A stretch of DNA of 33,072 nucleotides from Rhodoferax ferrireducens (GTDB lineage: Bacteria > Pseudomonadota > Gammaproteobacteria > Burkholderiales > Burkholderiaceae_C), in the NCBI RefSeq assembly GCF_003347515.1, contig NZ_QEII01000280.1:1-33072 (forward strand), read 5' to 3'. Below the pieces are notes generated by a model. The model was not told the origin of the DNA and made no database searches. It saw only the letters and a list, made by a program, of their open reading frames with translations. A program made the translations under genes and the position numbers. This document shows, piece after piece, positions 17,084 to 25,163 of the stretch. Position 1 is the stretch's first letter. Each line of letters starts with the position of its first letter.

Positions 17084-18217
17084 TCAGCGAAGGGGATAGA
17101 CAAGATCGAAATCCTGTTGACGCGTGGACAGCTGCAAACCCAGGTGACTGGCCGTGCGTATGTTGACGGCCAGCAATGCATCCTTCATCGGCACCACCGA
17201 TACGGGGTTGCCTGCGGGAAGGCTGAGAGCGGAAGAGGCCAACTGGCGCCCCAAGGCCATGTTATTGGGGTACAAGGAAAAAAGTGCACCCCGTTTGACA
17301 TGATTCACGTTGCTTGAGAAAACGGCCAAGTTCCGGTTCCATGCGCTCTCAAGTATCAGTGGCAGCACAGAAGACTCTTCGACGCTTGTTGAATCCTGTG
17401 GCAGCCACAGCGCATCCCGTTTGGGATCGGCGCTGGCGAGCACCTCCTGGTACACCCGCACTGCACTCTTCAAGTCCGTGACTTCAATCGTGTTCAACTC
17501 CAGCCCCAGGCTGCGCGCGGCATCGCGGGCAAGACGTATTAACCACGCATTTTTTGTCGGGTCGTACACCACAATGACGCGGCGCGCATTGGGCATGAAA
17601 TGCTTGAGCCGCTCAAAAAGCATTTTGGGATCCGGCGCCAGGCTGATGATCGGAAAATTTCGACCCTCCCCCGAAGAAGGCAACACCACCCCGCCGGCGA
17701 TGACACCAAACTCTCGCTCCCATGCGGAGGCGGCCTTCATCCCCTGACGGCCAAGCGCAATCACCACCTTGATGTCCTGGCGTTTAAGCTGGGCGAATAT
17801 CTCTTGCGCGGAGTTGGCCCCACCCACGGCATAACTCGCCACCGGCCCGCCGACTTGGGCTTCGATACCTTCGATAATTTTGGCAAAAATAGCGCGATAG
17901 GGCTCGTCGAGGTCGGGGTACAAAACCGCAATACTGCCCGCGTCTGTCGTCAAGGCTACTTTGACGCGTTCAATCCGGCCGACCTGCGCGAACACCTGTT
18001 CATTGGCGGCCACCTGGAGACGATAGACCACGATATCGCTGTATTGCTCGATTCGTTGCAGTACCCGCGGAAAGTCATCTCTTTGCGCGGCATCCGAGAA
18101 ACTGACTTTGGTGGCCAATTTGTTGGGGTCTCCCCCCTCCCTGCCCAACGATTGCGCGAGCGCGGGCAGGGCCGCGAAGCAAAGAACGGCCGCCTGCATC
18201 AGCTTGAAATAATTCAC
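17084..18217 (-). CDS. Periplasmic ABC-type substrate-binding protein (PF04392-like)
   Basis: A 377-residue exported protein with a signal peptide (about 1-21, cleavage after ALA). An N-terminal extension (about 23-88) precedes a two-lobed binding fold: SIAVLYPDLDEPYRAIFAKI, DIKVVIALGRQGMKAA, PNARRVIVVYDPTKNAW and ALLAVNIRTASHLGLQL resemble the ABC_sub_bind family (TrpX-like). No ABC permease or ATPase is nearby; instead the gene lies between a TonB-dependent receptor (24 bases upstream) and the hybrid kinase (3 bases downstream). Inference: it works as a periplasmic ligand sensor that touches the kinase's sensor domain rather than as a transport component. The start is GTG 18217, with AAGGAAG just upstream; an overlapping ATG one base earlier runs straight into a stop. 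Ligand unknown. Confidence 0.85.
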   Translation of the reverse strand: MNYFKLMQAAVLCFAALPALAQSLGREGGDPNKLATKVSFSDAAQRDDFPRVLQRIEQYSDIVVYRLQVAANEQVFAQVGRIERVKVALTTDAGSIAVLYPDLDEPYRAIFAKIIEGIEAQVGGPVASYAVGGANSAQEIFAQLKRQDIKVVIALGRQGMKAASAWEREFGVIAGGVVLPSSGEGRNFPIISLAPDPKMLFERLKHFMPNARRVIVVYDPTKNAWLIRLARDAARSLGLELNTIEVTDLKSAVRVYQEVLASADPKRDALWLPQDSTSVEESSVLPLILESAWNRNLAVFSSNVNHVKRGALFSLYPNNMALGRQLASSALSLPAGNPVSVVPMKDALLAVNIRTASHLGLQLSTRQQDFDLVYPLR

Positions 18218-18241
18218 ATTCTTCCTTCGTATTCAAACGAC

Positions 18242-20326
18242 TCACAAGCGGTAAACCGCCTGTATATAAGCGGAGAAAGGCGCCATAGGCAAGTCATCTG
18301 GAAGTGCCGTTCCCGGTGCAACGCTGGGCTCCCGCACGTCGGCGTTGAACAGATTGCGCAGCCCGAGACCAAAACTCCACTGCTTTCTCTTGCTGGGGGT
18401 ACTCACGTAGAGGTCAACCGTGGTGTAGTCGGCAATATTGGCGCGGACATCGCCGGCAGCCCGTCGACGATCGGCAACCCAGTTGACCTGGGTACTCCCC
18501 AGCCACTCATTCGAAAAACGCCAGTCAGCTCGGGTGTAAACGTGGTGATGAGGCGCATAGCCGGCATCTGTTTGGGTCGCCTGATCGATTGAGGTCTGCC
18601 AGGAATAGTTGCCCGTCAGGCGCAGACTGCGGTTGACATCCCACACCCCTTCCAGTTCACCGCCATCCCCATACTGCGTGCCGGTATTGAAGTAGGTACC
18701 TCCAACGAGGCGAATCGTGTCCTTCATGTCGTAGTGAAACAGACTCACATTCAACTGGAGGTCACGGCGCGCCTGCCAGGTCAGTGCCGCCTCCACGGTA
18801 CTCACCACCTCGGGCCGCAGATTGGGGTTGCCCAGTGCCACCGGGTTGGTAATGCTGTAAATTTCGTTGAAGGCAGGCGCCCGAAAAGCCCGCCCCGCCA
18901 TCAGTTTGACGGTCACGTCCAATGCGGCATCCCAAACCAGGGCCAGGCGCGGATTGGTGGTGCCCCCCACGTCGGAGTACCTGTCGTGGCGCAAGCCGGT
19001 GGTCAAAGCCCAGTCCTTGGCAAAATTCCACTCATCTTGCGCGTAAACGTAATCCACCAAACGCCGATGCGGCAACATGAACGGATTGCTGTCCGAAAAG
19101 TCGACCAGTGCGCCCCCTGCAACCGGCACCAGGGCACCAGTGGGTGAATAGGTAAAGTTTCGGCTTTCAGCAGTCTTGTACAGATCCAGGTCATCGTGAC
19201 CCACGCCAAAACGAAGGCCATGATCTGCAAAACCGGTATAGGTGGCAAAAGCTGAAAGCCTCAGCTGGCGTTCCCAGGTTTCCGGGCCACCTGAAAATCC
19301 ATTGGCTGACACGCCGCCCCCGATATTGGCGCCCGGCGGAAAAAGCTGAAAAGCGACGGGAACTCGCTGGGTGTAATAAAGATAGCTGGCCTCAAACCCC
19401 ACGCCCCAATCTGGCGCGAATTGGGCGTTGGTCCACGAGACGTCACCCGTGAGGCGCTCACTTTTCTCACGTCCCACCGGGTCCAGTGCCGATGCAATAC
19501 CGGCGCCAAGCCCGATGTTGTCGCGCAACTTGTAGCCGGCCCGCACGCGCCATTTGTCATAGGCCAGGTCGAGATTGCCGTCAACGGCGTCGTAGCCCGT
19601 GCGCACGGACCCCGGCGCCAAACTGGCGTGGGTGCCGAATATCCGGTCAAAACGCGTTTGCGCATCAGCACTCACCCGCTCCTTGAAGCCCTCACTGCTG
19701 CCGATGCGCAAATAGGCCGCCACGTCCATCGGCCCCAACTTGCCACCGTGCTGTACCCATGCATTCTCTGTCGCGAAGGAGCCCACGCGCATTCCGACTT
19801 GGGTTCCCGGTGTATCCGCCGCGGATTTGGTGATGATGTTGATCACCCCCGAAAATGCGTCGGCGCCATACAGCGCTGAGCCCGGCCCGCGAATGATCTC
19901 GATGCGGGCAATGTGTTCTACCGGGTAGCCGCCCCAAAGATTGCCTTTGTTTCCAATGAGCAAGGTCGTAATGGGAACGCCGTTTTGCATCACCAATACC
20001 TGGGGTGTAAATTGTGTTTGAACGCCGCGTACCACATACAAAGGCGCATAGTTGTTGGCGCTGCGGCTCACATGGACGCCGGGTACCGTTTCCAGCACCT
20101 CGTCCAGATCCGTGGCGCCCATGGCGGCAATGTCTTCGGCCGTGATGACCGTGGCCACGGCAGGCGCCCGGCGCAGGGATTGCTCGCTACCGGTGACGAT
20201 ACTCACGGTGGCCTTGTCGCCATAGGACACCACGAGATCCTCGTCATCGCCGGGACCTTGTGCAAATGAGTACTGTGCCTGCAGCAAAAGTACTGTACCC
20301 AACACAAGTTGGCCGGCTGGTTTCAT
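18242..20326 (-). CDS. TonB-dependent outer-membrane receptor
   Basis: A 694-residue receptor. A signal peptide covers 1-22, a TonB-box-like EDLVVS is at 29-34, the plug domain covers about 45-170 (VVRGVQTQF, then IEIIRGPGSALYGADAFSGVINI as the classic plug end) and a 22-strand barrel fills the rest, ending in YIQAVYRL. Length and order match vitamin B12/siderophore-type receptors; there is no N-terminal signalling (STN) domain, so it cannot act through a FecR-type anti-sigma pathway. It is the first gene of an apparent operon with a binding protein and a hybrid kinase. ATG 20326 has AAGG upstream; no Fur box or cobalamin riboswitch was recognised in the 148-base divergent region, so the ligand cannot be predicted. 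It could use a TonB such as the one at 2514. Confidence 0.95.
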   Translation of the reverse strand: MKPAGQLVLGTVLLLQAQYSFAQGPGDDEDLVVSYGDKATVSIVTGSEQSLRRAPAVATVITAEDIAAMGATDLDEVLETVPGVHVSRSANNYAPLYVVRGVQTQFTPQVLVMQNGVPITTLLIGNKGNLWGGYPVEHIARIEIIRGPGSALYGADAFSGVINIITKSAADTPGTQVGMRVGSFATENAWVQHGGKLGPMDVAAYLRIGSSEGFKERVSADAQTRFDRIFGTHASLAPGSVRTGYDAVDGNLDLAYDKWRVRAGYKLRDNIGLGAGIASALDPVGREKSERLTGDVSWTNAQFAPDWGVGFEASYLYYTQRVPVAFQLFPPGANIGGGVSANGFSGGPETWERQLRLSAFATYTGFADHGLRFGVGHDDLDLYKTAESRNFTYSPTGALVPVAGGALVDFSDSNPFMLPHRRLVDYVYAQDEWNFAKDWALTTGLRHDRYSDVGGTTNPRLALVWDAALDVTVKLMAGRAFRAPAFNEIYSITNPVALGNPNLRPEVVSTVEAALTWQARRDLQLNVSLFHYDMKDTIRLVGGTYFNTGTQYGDGGELEGVWDVNRSLRLTGNYSWQTSIDQATQTDAGYAPHHHVYTRADWRFSNEWLGSTQVNWVADRRRAAGDVRANIADYTTVDLYVSTPSKRKQWSFGLGLRNLFNADVREPSVAPGTALPDDLPMAPFSAYIQAVYRL

Positions 20327-20474
20327 GATTCAACCTTTTTGTTGATATTGCACATAGCCTCCCCGTCTTTTCTTTACATTTTATGGGCATAAGTTACAGA
20401 GTCGTAACAATCGTTCCAACGCGCCGGATCAACACGGGAAGACTGCACAATAGGTGTCGCTTCAGGACCTATTC

Positions 20475-21098
20475 ATGCTCTCAACCCTCGTCACCATCTG
20501 GATTCTCCACGTCGCCGCCCTGGCCACACCCGGCGCCAACGTCTTACTGGTGTCGCAGCTTGCGGCCAGTGACCGCGCCCAAAGTGCGGTGTTTGCGGCC
20601 CTGGGCGTGACCTTGGGCGCACTCATTTGGGCCAGCAGCGCGGTGCTGGGTGTGCATGCCATCTTTCAGGCCTTTCCGGGCTTGCGCCTGGCCTTGCAGA
20701 TTGCCGGCGGCGTCTACCTGCTGGTGGTGGCAAGTCGCCTGTGGCGCTCGGGTGGCGCTGCACTCCCCGAGAGCAGCGCGTCGGTGTCCCGCATCGCTGC
20801 ATTTCGCCTTGGATTTTTGACGAACATCACCAATCCAAAATCCGCGCTGTTCTTTGGCAGTGTTTTCGCCGCCTCGTTTCCCGCAGCACCCAGCGCCGAA
20901 CTGCAAATGGCGGCGGTGGCCATGATTGTCATGAACGCGCTGGGCTGGCACATCCTGCTGGCCTACCTGTTCTCGCGCGCCCGGGTGCGCTCGGGTTACT
21001 CGCGCATGCGCGGCCTCGCCAATCGCATGGCTGCCGCGGTGGTAGGCGTTTTGGGCCTGGGACTGTTGGTGGCAAGCTTGCGCGATGCCAGATCGTAG
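20475..21098 (+). CDS. LysE/RhtB-family amino-acid exporter
   Basis: A 207-residue, very hydrophobic protein with about six membrane spans. The signature TPGANVLLVSQL lies in the first loop (usual form TPGPN) and NITNPKSALFFGSVF in the middle (NPK motif), both hallmarks of the LysE/RhtB family, which exports amino acids or homoserine lactone-type molecules across the inner membrane. The substrate cannot be predicted. The frame is open from GTG 20454, but CAGGA at a normal distance before ATG 20475 makes that start better. It is divergent from the TonB receptor. A dispersed repeat follows 11 bases after its stop codon. Confidence 0.9.
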   Translation: MLSTLVTIWILHVAALATPGANVLLVSQLAASDRAQSAVFAALGVTLGALIWASSAVLGVHAIFQAFPGLRLALQIAGGVYLLVVASRLWRSGGAALPESSASVSRIAAFRLGFLTNITNPKSALFFGSVFAASFPAAPSAELQMAAVAMIVMNALGWHILLAYLFSRARVRSGYSRMRGLANRMAAAVVGVLGLGLLVASLRDARS

Positions 21099-21109
21099 CA
21101 AGCTGTATA

Positions 21110-21166
21110 CGCTATTAAATCAATAGCTTCTTGCGCATATTCCACATGGGCTAGAGGCCAATTTAA
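21110..21166 (+). repeat. Dispersed Comamonadaceae-type repeat, copy 3 (best preserved)
   Basis: GCTATT and AATAGC form a 6-bp stem around a 5-base loop (21111-21127), followed by TTCTTGCGCATATTCC and GGGCTAGAGGCC. It lies just after the exporter gene. The rest of the 283-base gap to 21382 holds only the palindrome at 21282. Confidence 0.9.
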
Positions 21167-21281
21167 CCATCAAATCAGGCCCACGACGGATTCCACAGCG
21201 CCCGCTTGAGGTGTGGGCGACGGCATGGGGCGTCGGGCTACATCCGCTATTGCAGTGATGGCTCGCTGCCCCTTCGATTTC

Positions 21282-21297
21282 TTTGCGAATTCGCAAA
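21282..21297. promoter_or_regulatory. Perfect 16-bp palindrome upstream of the FAD oxidase gene
   Basis: TTTGCGAATTCGCAAA is an exact palindrome 85 bases before ATG 21382. The size and symmetry suit a dimeric repressor (TetR/MarR type), although no such regulator is encoded in the window. Confidence 0.5.
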
Positions 21298-21381
21298 CAA
21301 AATTCACCGGCAATGCCTAGAGTTATTTTTTTGAAGCTGGCTCCGCAAAAGACCATCTCGACCCTGGAATGGAGCTTGAAC

Positions 21382-22761
21382 ATGAGCTATCAGATTAATC
21401 AGGCCGATCTTGACTCTCTCCGCAGACAATTCAACGGTCAAGTCATAGGCACCAACGACCCCGAATACGACGAAGCCAGGACGATTTTTAACGCCATGAT
21501 CGATCGTCGGCCGGGCGTTATTGCCCAGTGCGCCCATATCGATGATGTCGTGCGCGCCGTGCAATTCGGACGTGAGCGCGGGCTGGAGTTGGCGGTCCGG
21601 GGCGGCGGGCACAGTGTGGCGGGCAACGCGCTCACAGATGGTGGTCTCGTGATCGACCTGAGAAGGATGAACGCCGTGTCGGTCGACCCTGACGCTCGAG
21701 CAGCCGTGGTTGGCGGCGGCGCCACCATGAGCCATCTCGATTTAGCCACGGGCTTGTATGGCCTTGCAACAACGGGCGGCCGGGTGTCAACCACCGGGGT
21801 CGGTGGTTTTACCTTGGGTGGTGGCAGCGGCTGGCTCGACCGGAAGTTTGGCCTCGCCTGCGACAACCTCCTGTCCGTCGAACTCGTCACCGCGGACGGC
21901 AGCATCGTCGTTGCCAGTGAGGACGAGAACCCGGAGCTGTTCTGGGCCCTGCACGGGGGTGGCGGCAACTTCGGCGTGGCAACATCGTTTACGTTCCAGC
22001 TGCACGCGCTGCCGTCGGTGACTGCAGCGCTCTTGCTGTGGCGGCCCGAGGCCGGGCCCGATGTCCTGCGCGCTTACCGCGATTTCATGGCATCGGCGCC
22101 GGACGAAATCGGCGGAGGCCTCATTTACGTGACCGGCCCGGCCGAACCCTTCGTCCCCGCCCATCTGGTTGACAAGCTCACGCTCGCGGTCCTGGTGGTC
22201 TATGCGGGACGGGAAGCCGAGGCGCGCGAGGTGGCCGCCAGCCTGCTTGCGCTCGGGCACGAGGGCGAGCTGATCGCGGAGATGCCCTACGCCGAACTCC
22301 AGTGCATGCTGGACGACCCGCCTGGCTACCGGAACTACTGGTCCGCCGAGTACCTCGACGCCTTGCCGGACGAAGCCATCGACCGGTTCTGTACCCGCGC
22401 AAATGACATGATCGTGCCCTCCGCATCGCAACACGTTCTTTTCCCGCAAGGGGGTGCGGTAGGGCGGGGACCGGTTCACTACCCGCTTCCGTGGCGGCAC
22501 GCCCCGTGGGTGGTCCATCCTTTCGGCTTGTGGCTGGACCCGGCCGATGACGAGCGCGCTCGGCGCTGGGCGCATGACATCCGCGCCGACCTCAAACCGT
22601 GGTCCAGCGGCGCGGTCTACCTCAACTTCATCGGAAACGAGGGGGAGGATCGACTCAAAGCCGGGTTCGGCCGGGAAAACTACGCGCGACTCGCCAAAGT
22701 GAAAACGCAGTACGACCCGGAGAACCTCTTTCACTTGAATCACAACATCAAGCCGGCATGA
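21382..22761 (+). CDS. FAD-linked oxidase, berberine-bridge-enzyme type
   Basis: A 459-residue flavoenzyme with a VAO/PCMH-type FAD domain (about 35-215) and a C-terminal BBE segment. RGGGHSVAG at 73-81 places His77 as the likely covalent FAD attachment. The partner Cys of bicovalent members appears replaced by Ser/Thr in STTGVGGFTLGGG, so mono-covalent flavin is expected. The C-terminal YLNFIGNEGEDRL and KTQYDPENLFHLNHNI are classic for the family. Such enzymes oxidise sugars, alcohols or alkaloid-like compounds with O2; the substrate is unknown. GGAG before ATG 21382 supports this start over an open frame beginning at 21283. It forms a likely two-gene operon with the SRPBCC gene 26 bases downstream, behind a 16-bp palindrome. 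Confidence 0.92.
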   Translation: MSYQINQADLDSLRRQFNGQVIGTNDPEYDEARTIFNAMIDRRPGVIAQCAHIDDVVRAVQFGRERGLELAVRGGGHSVAGNALTDGGLVIDLRRMNAVSVDPDARAAVVGGGATMSHLDLATGLYGLATTGGRVSTTGVGGFTLGGGSGWLDRKFGLACDNLLSVELVTADGSIVVASEDENPELFWALHGGGGNFGVATSFTFQLHALPSVTAALLLWRPEAGPDVLRAYRDFMASAPDEIGGGLIYVTGPAEPFVPAHLVDKLTLAVLVVYAGREAEAREVAASLLALGHEGELIAEMPYAELQCMLDDPPGYRNYWSAEYLDALPDEAIDRFCTRANDMIVPSASQHVLFPQGGAVGRGPVHYPLPWRHAPWVVHPFGLWLDPADDERARRWAHDIRADLKPWSSGAVYLNFIGNEGEDRLKAGFGRENYARLAKVKTQYDPENLFHLNHNIKPA

Positions 22762-22786
22762 ACCCTGGCTGCTGGAAAAGGATCAT

Positions 22787-23248
22787 ATGAGTCTACTAAC
22801 CGATCGCATCGAAAAAGATGTTCTGCTCAAGGCACCGCTCGCCAGGGTGTGGCGCGCACTGTCGAATGCCGAGGAATTCGGTGACTGGTTCGGCGTCGCG
22901 CTCAAGGGAAAAAGCTTCGCAGTGGGCCAACATGTGCAGGGACAGATCGCCTCCCCGGGCTACGAGCACCTCGTCTTTGACGTGCTGATCGAGCGCATGG
23001 AGCCGCAGCGTTTGCTGGCCTTTCGCTGGCATCCCTACGCTGTGAATCGCGCCGTTGATTATTCGCAAGAGCCAACCACGCTGGTCGAGCTCGAGTTGAA
23101 GGCCGTCGAGGGCGGCACCTTGCTGAGCGTCGTCGAATCCGGCTATGACAATGTCCCGCCGGCGCGTCGTCTGGAAGCATTTCGCATGAACAGCGGGGGC
23201 TGGGATGAGCAGATGGAGAATATCAAGAAACATGTTGCCGCACCCTAA
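22787..23248 (+). CDS. SRPBCC (AHSA1/polyketide-cyclase-like) domain protein
   Basis: A 153-residue helix-grip protein: IEKDVLLKAPLARVWRALSNAEEFGDWFG at the start region (written as the family's typical opening), a central DVLIERMEPQRLLAFRWHP and a final amphipathic helix (GGWDEQMENIKKHV). The fold binds hydrophobic ligands; the AHSA1 branch includes Hsp90-activator-like and activator/resistance proteins. No specific function can be assigned. AAAGGA precedes ATG 22787, 26 bases after the oxidase stop codon, so cotranscription is likely; it may bind the oxidase's substrate or product, which is only an inference. Confidence 0.87.
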   Translation: MSLLTDRIEKDVLLKAPLARVWRALSNAEEFGDWFGVALKGKSFAVGQHVQGQIASPGYEHLVFDVLIERMEPQRLLAFRWHPYAVNRAVDYSQEPTTLVELELKAVEGGTLLSVVESGYDNVPPARRLEAFRMNSGGWDEQMENIKKHVAAP

Positions 23249-23318
23249 CGCGCCATCCGCGTAGGCGGGGCGGCCTGATGGCTTATCCTGCACACTTCAT
23301 CGCCTGCAGGAGACCTTT

Positions 23319-24428
23319 ATGACCAGCCCCATTCGACGCATCGCCATCTGCACTGGCGGAGGTGATGCGCCCGGCCTCAATGCGGTCATCCGGGCCACGG
23401 TGACCGCCGCTGCCAACCGGGGCTGGTCGTGTATGGGTATTCGCAATGGGTTCAACGGCATCCTGCAGCCCGAGCGCTACCCCACCGGCGGTGTGATGGA
23501 ACTCACGCGCGACCAGGTGCGTGGCATTGCACACTTGGGCGGCACCCTGCTGGGCACCACCAACAAGGGCGACCCGTTTCATTTTCCTCTCACCTTGCCG
23601 GATGGCACGCTGACGGAAATCGACCGCTCCGACGAGATCCTGGACTACTTCCAGCGCGAGGGCATCGATGCCCTGGTATCGGTAGGGGGCGACGGCTCGC
23701 TCACCATCGCCAATGAGCTGCATCGCAAGGGCCTGCGCGTGGTCGGAGTGCCCAAGACCATCGACAACGACCTGGACAAGACCTTTACCACCTTTGGTTT
23801 TGACACGGCGGTGTCATTTGCCACCGAGTGCCTGGACCGTCTGCACAGCACGGCCGAGAGCCATCAGCGGGTAATGGTGGTGGAGGTGATGGGGCGCTAC
23901 GCGGGCTGGATCGCGCTGCATGCGGGCATCGCCGGCGGGGCGCACGCGATTCTCATCCCCGAGATGGCCTTTGACCTGGACAAGGTGGCGGCCAAGATTC
24001 GTGAGCGGGACGCTGACGGGCGCCTGTATTCGCTGGTGGTGGTGGCCGAGGGCGCGCTGCCCCAGCATGGCCAGCGCGCGGTGCTGGCGCCGGCCGAAAT
24101 CGGGCACGCGGAGCGCCTGGGCGGTATTGGCGAGCAGGTCGCCCGGGACTTGGCGCAACGCACCGGCAAGGAGGCGCGCACCGTGGTGCTGGGACATTTG
24201 CTGCGCGGCGGCAGCCCGACCTCGTTTGACCGGCTGGCGGCCCTGCGTTTTGGGTCCGCCGCCGTGCGCGCACTCGACGAAGGCCTGTCCGGCGTGATGG
24301 TCGCGCTGGGCTTCCCCAACGTGAACTATGTCCCGCTGGAAGAAGTGGCCGGGCGCATGAAAGCCGTGCCGCCTGACTGCGACACGCTGCAGACCGGGCG
24401 TGACCTGGGTGTGTGTTTCGGCGACTGA
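23319..24428 (+). CDS. pfkA: 6-phosphofructokinase (ATP-type by GGDGS motif, with a PPi-type Lys)
   Basis: A 369-residue PfkA-family enzyme that phosphorylates fructose-6-phosphate. GGGDAPGLN at 13-21 opens the nucleotide site, GGDGS at 123-127, PKTIDND at 145-151 (catalytic Asp149) and MGR at 191-193 contact the sugar phosphate. At the two diagnostic positions (104 and 124 in E. coli numbering) it has Gly126 (ATP type; PPi enzymes have Asp) and Lys146 (as in PPi enzymes; classical ATP enzymes have Gly). This Gly/Lys pairing is known from ATP-dependent actinobacterial enzymes, so ATP use is favoured. AGGAG precedes ATG 23319. Many relatives depend on the Entner-Doudoroff route, so a PFK here is of metabolic interest. 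Confidence 0.93.
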   Translation: MTSPIRRIAICTGGGDAPGLNAVIRATVTAAANRGWSCMGIRNGFNGILQPERYPTGGVMELTRDQVRGIAHLGGTLLGTTNKGDPFHFPLTLPDGTLTEIDRSDEILDYFQREGIDALVSVGGDGSLTIANELHRKGLRVVGVPKTIDNDLDKTFTTFGFDTAVSFATECLDRLHSTAESHQRVMVVEVMGRYAGWIALHAGIAGGAHAILIPEMAFDLDKVAAKIRERDADGRLYSLVVVAEGALPQHGQRAVLAPAEIGHAERLGGIGEQVARDLAQRTGKEARTVVLGHLLRGGSPTSFDRLAALRFGSAAVRALDEGLSGVMVALGFPNVNYVPLEEVAGRMKAVPPDCDTLQTGRDLGVCFGD

Positions 24429-24453
24429 GCCCGGCAAATTGCGTGGAAATCCG

Positions 24454-24459
24454 CATAAT
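24454..24459 (+). promoter_or_regulatory. Candidate -10 element (CATAAT) of the two-component operon
   Basis: CATAAT lies 38 bases before ATG 24498 in the short gap after pfkA; no good -35 box was seen, so it is tentative. Confidence 0.3.
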
Positions 24460-24497
24460 GGGCGACTTGTGGAGTGCTGAGAATGGGGAGCAATACC

Positions 24498-25163
24498 ATG
24501 CGCCTTTTGCTGGTGGAAGATGACACGATGATCGGCGAGACCGTGCTCGATTTATTGCGGGCCGAGCACTATGCCGTCGATTGGGTCCGGGACGGCGAGA
24601 TGGCCGACACCGCCCTGCAAACGCAGACCTATGACCTGGTCCTGCTGGACCTTGGTTTACCGCATCGCGATGGCCTGAGCGTGCTGCGGGCCATGCGCAC
24701 GCGCAAGGAGCGTACCCCGGTATTGATTGCGACGGCGCGCGATTCGGTGCAACAACGCATCGAGGGGCTGGACGCGGGCGCGGACGACTATGTGCTCAAA
24801 CCCTATGATCTCGATGAGATGCTCGCCCGCATCCGCGCACTGTTGCGCCGGGCTTCGGGCCGGGCCGAGCCGATTTATGAGCACAAGGGCGTGAGCATCA
24901 ATACGACGACCCGTGAGGTCAAGCTGGACGACCAGCCCGTGTTGCTGTCGGCGCGCGAATGGGCGGTGCTTGAACCACTGATTGCCCGGCCGGGCCGGGT
25001 TTTCTCGCGTCTCCAGATCGAGGAAAAGTTATACGGATGGAAAGACGGGGTCAGCAGCAATGCCGTGGAGGTCTATATCCACGGGGTGCGCAAGAAATTG
25101 GGGGACGAGCTGATCCAGAACGTGCGCGGCGTGGGTTACATGGTGCCAAAGGGGGCAGGATGA
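24498..25163 (+). CDS. OmpR/PhoB-family response regulator (QseB/TctD-like)
   Basis: A 221-residue two-component regulator. The receiver domain (1-115) has acidic pair Glu7/Asp8, phospho-acceptor Asp51 (LVLLDLGLP) and Lys101; the winged-helix DNA-binding domain covers about 130-219 (SAREWAVLEPLIARPGRVFSR, then AVEVYIHGVRKKLG). GGGGAG seven bases before ATG 24498 sets the start, although the frame is open from 24474. Its last four bases overlap the kinase start (ATGA), so the pair is translationally coupled. It belongs to the branch with QseB and TctD; the signal cannot be read from the sequence. It follows pfkA and precedes a lactate-dehydrogenase-like gene, so carbon metabolism is a possible theme. 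Confidence 0.95.
   Translation: MRLLLVEDDTMIGETVLDLLRAEHYAVDWVRDGEMADTALQTQTYDLVLLDLGLPHRDGLSVLRAMRTRKERTPVLIATARDSVQQRIEGLDAGADDYVLKPYDLDEMLARIRALLRRASGRAEPIYEHKGVSINTTTREVKLDDQPVLLSAREWAVLEPLIARPGRVFSRLQIEEKLYGWKDGVSSNAVEVYIHGVRKKLGDELIQNVRGVGYMVPKGAG

Noticed and set aside
20327..20474. Cobalamin riboswitch or Fur box before the TonB-dependent receptor
   Set aside because: No B12-box-like sequence or Fur-type GATAAT repeats could be recognised in the short divergent region.
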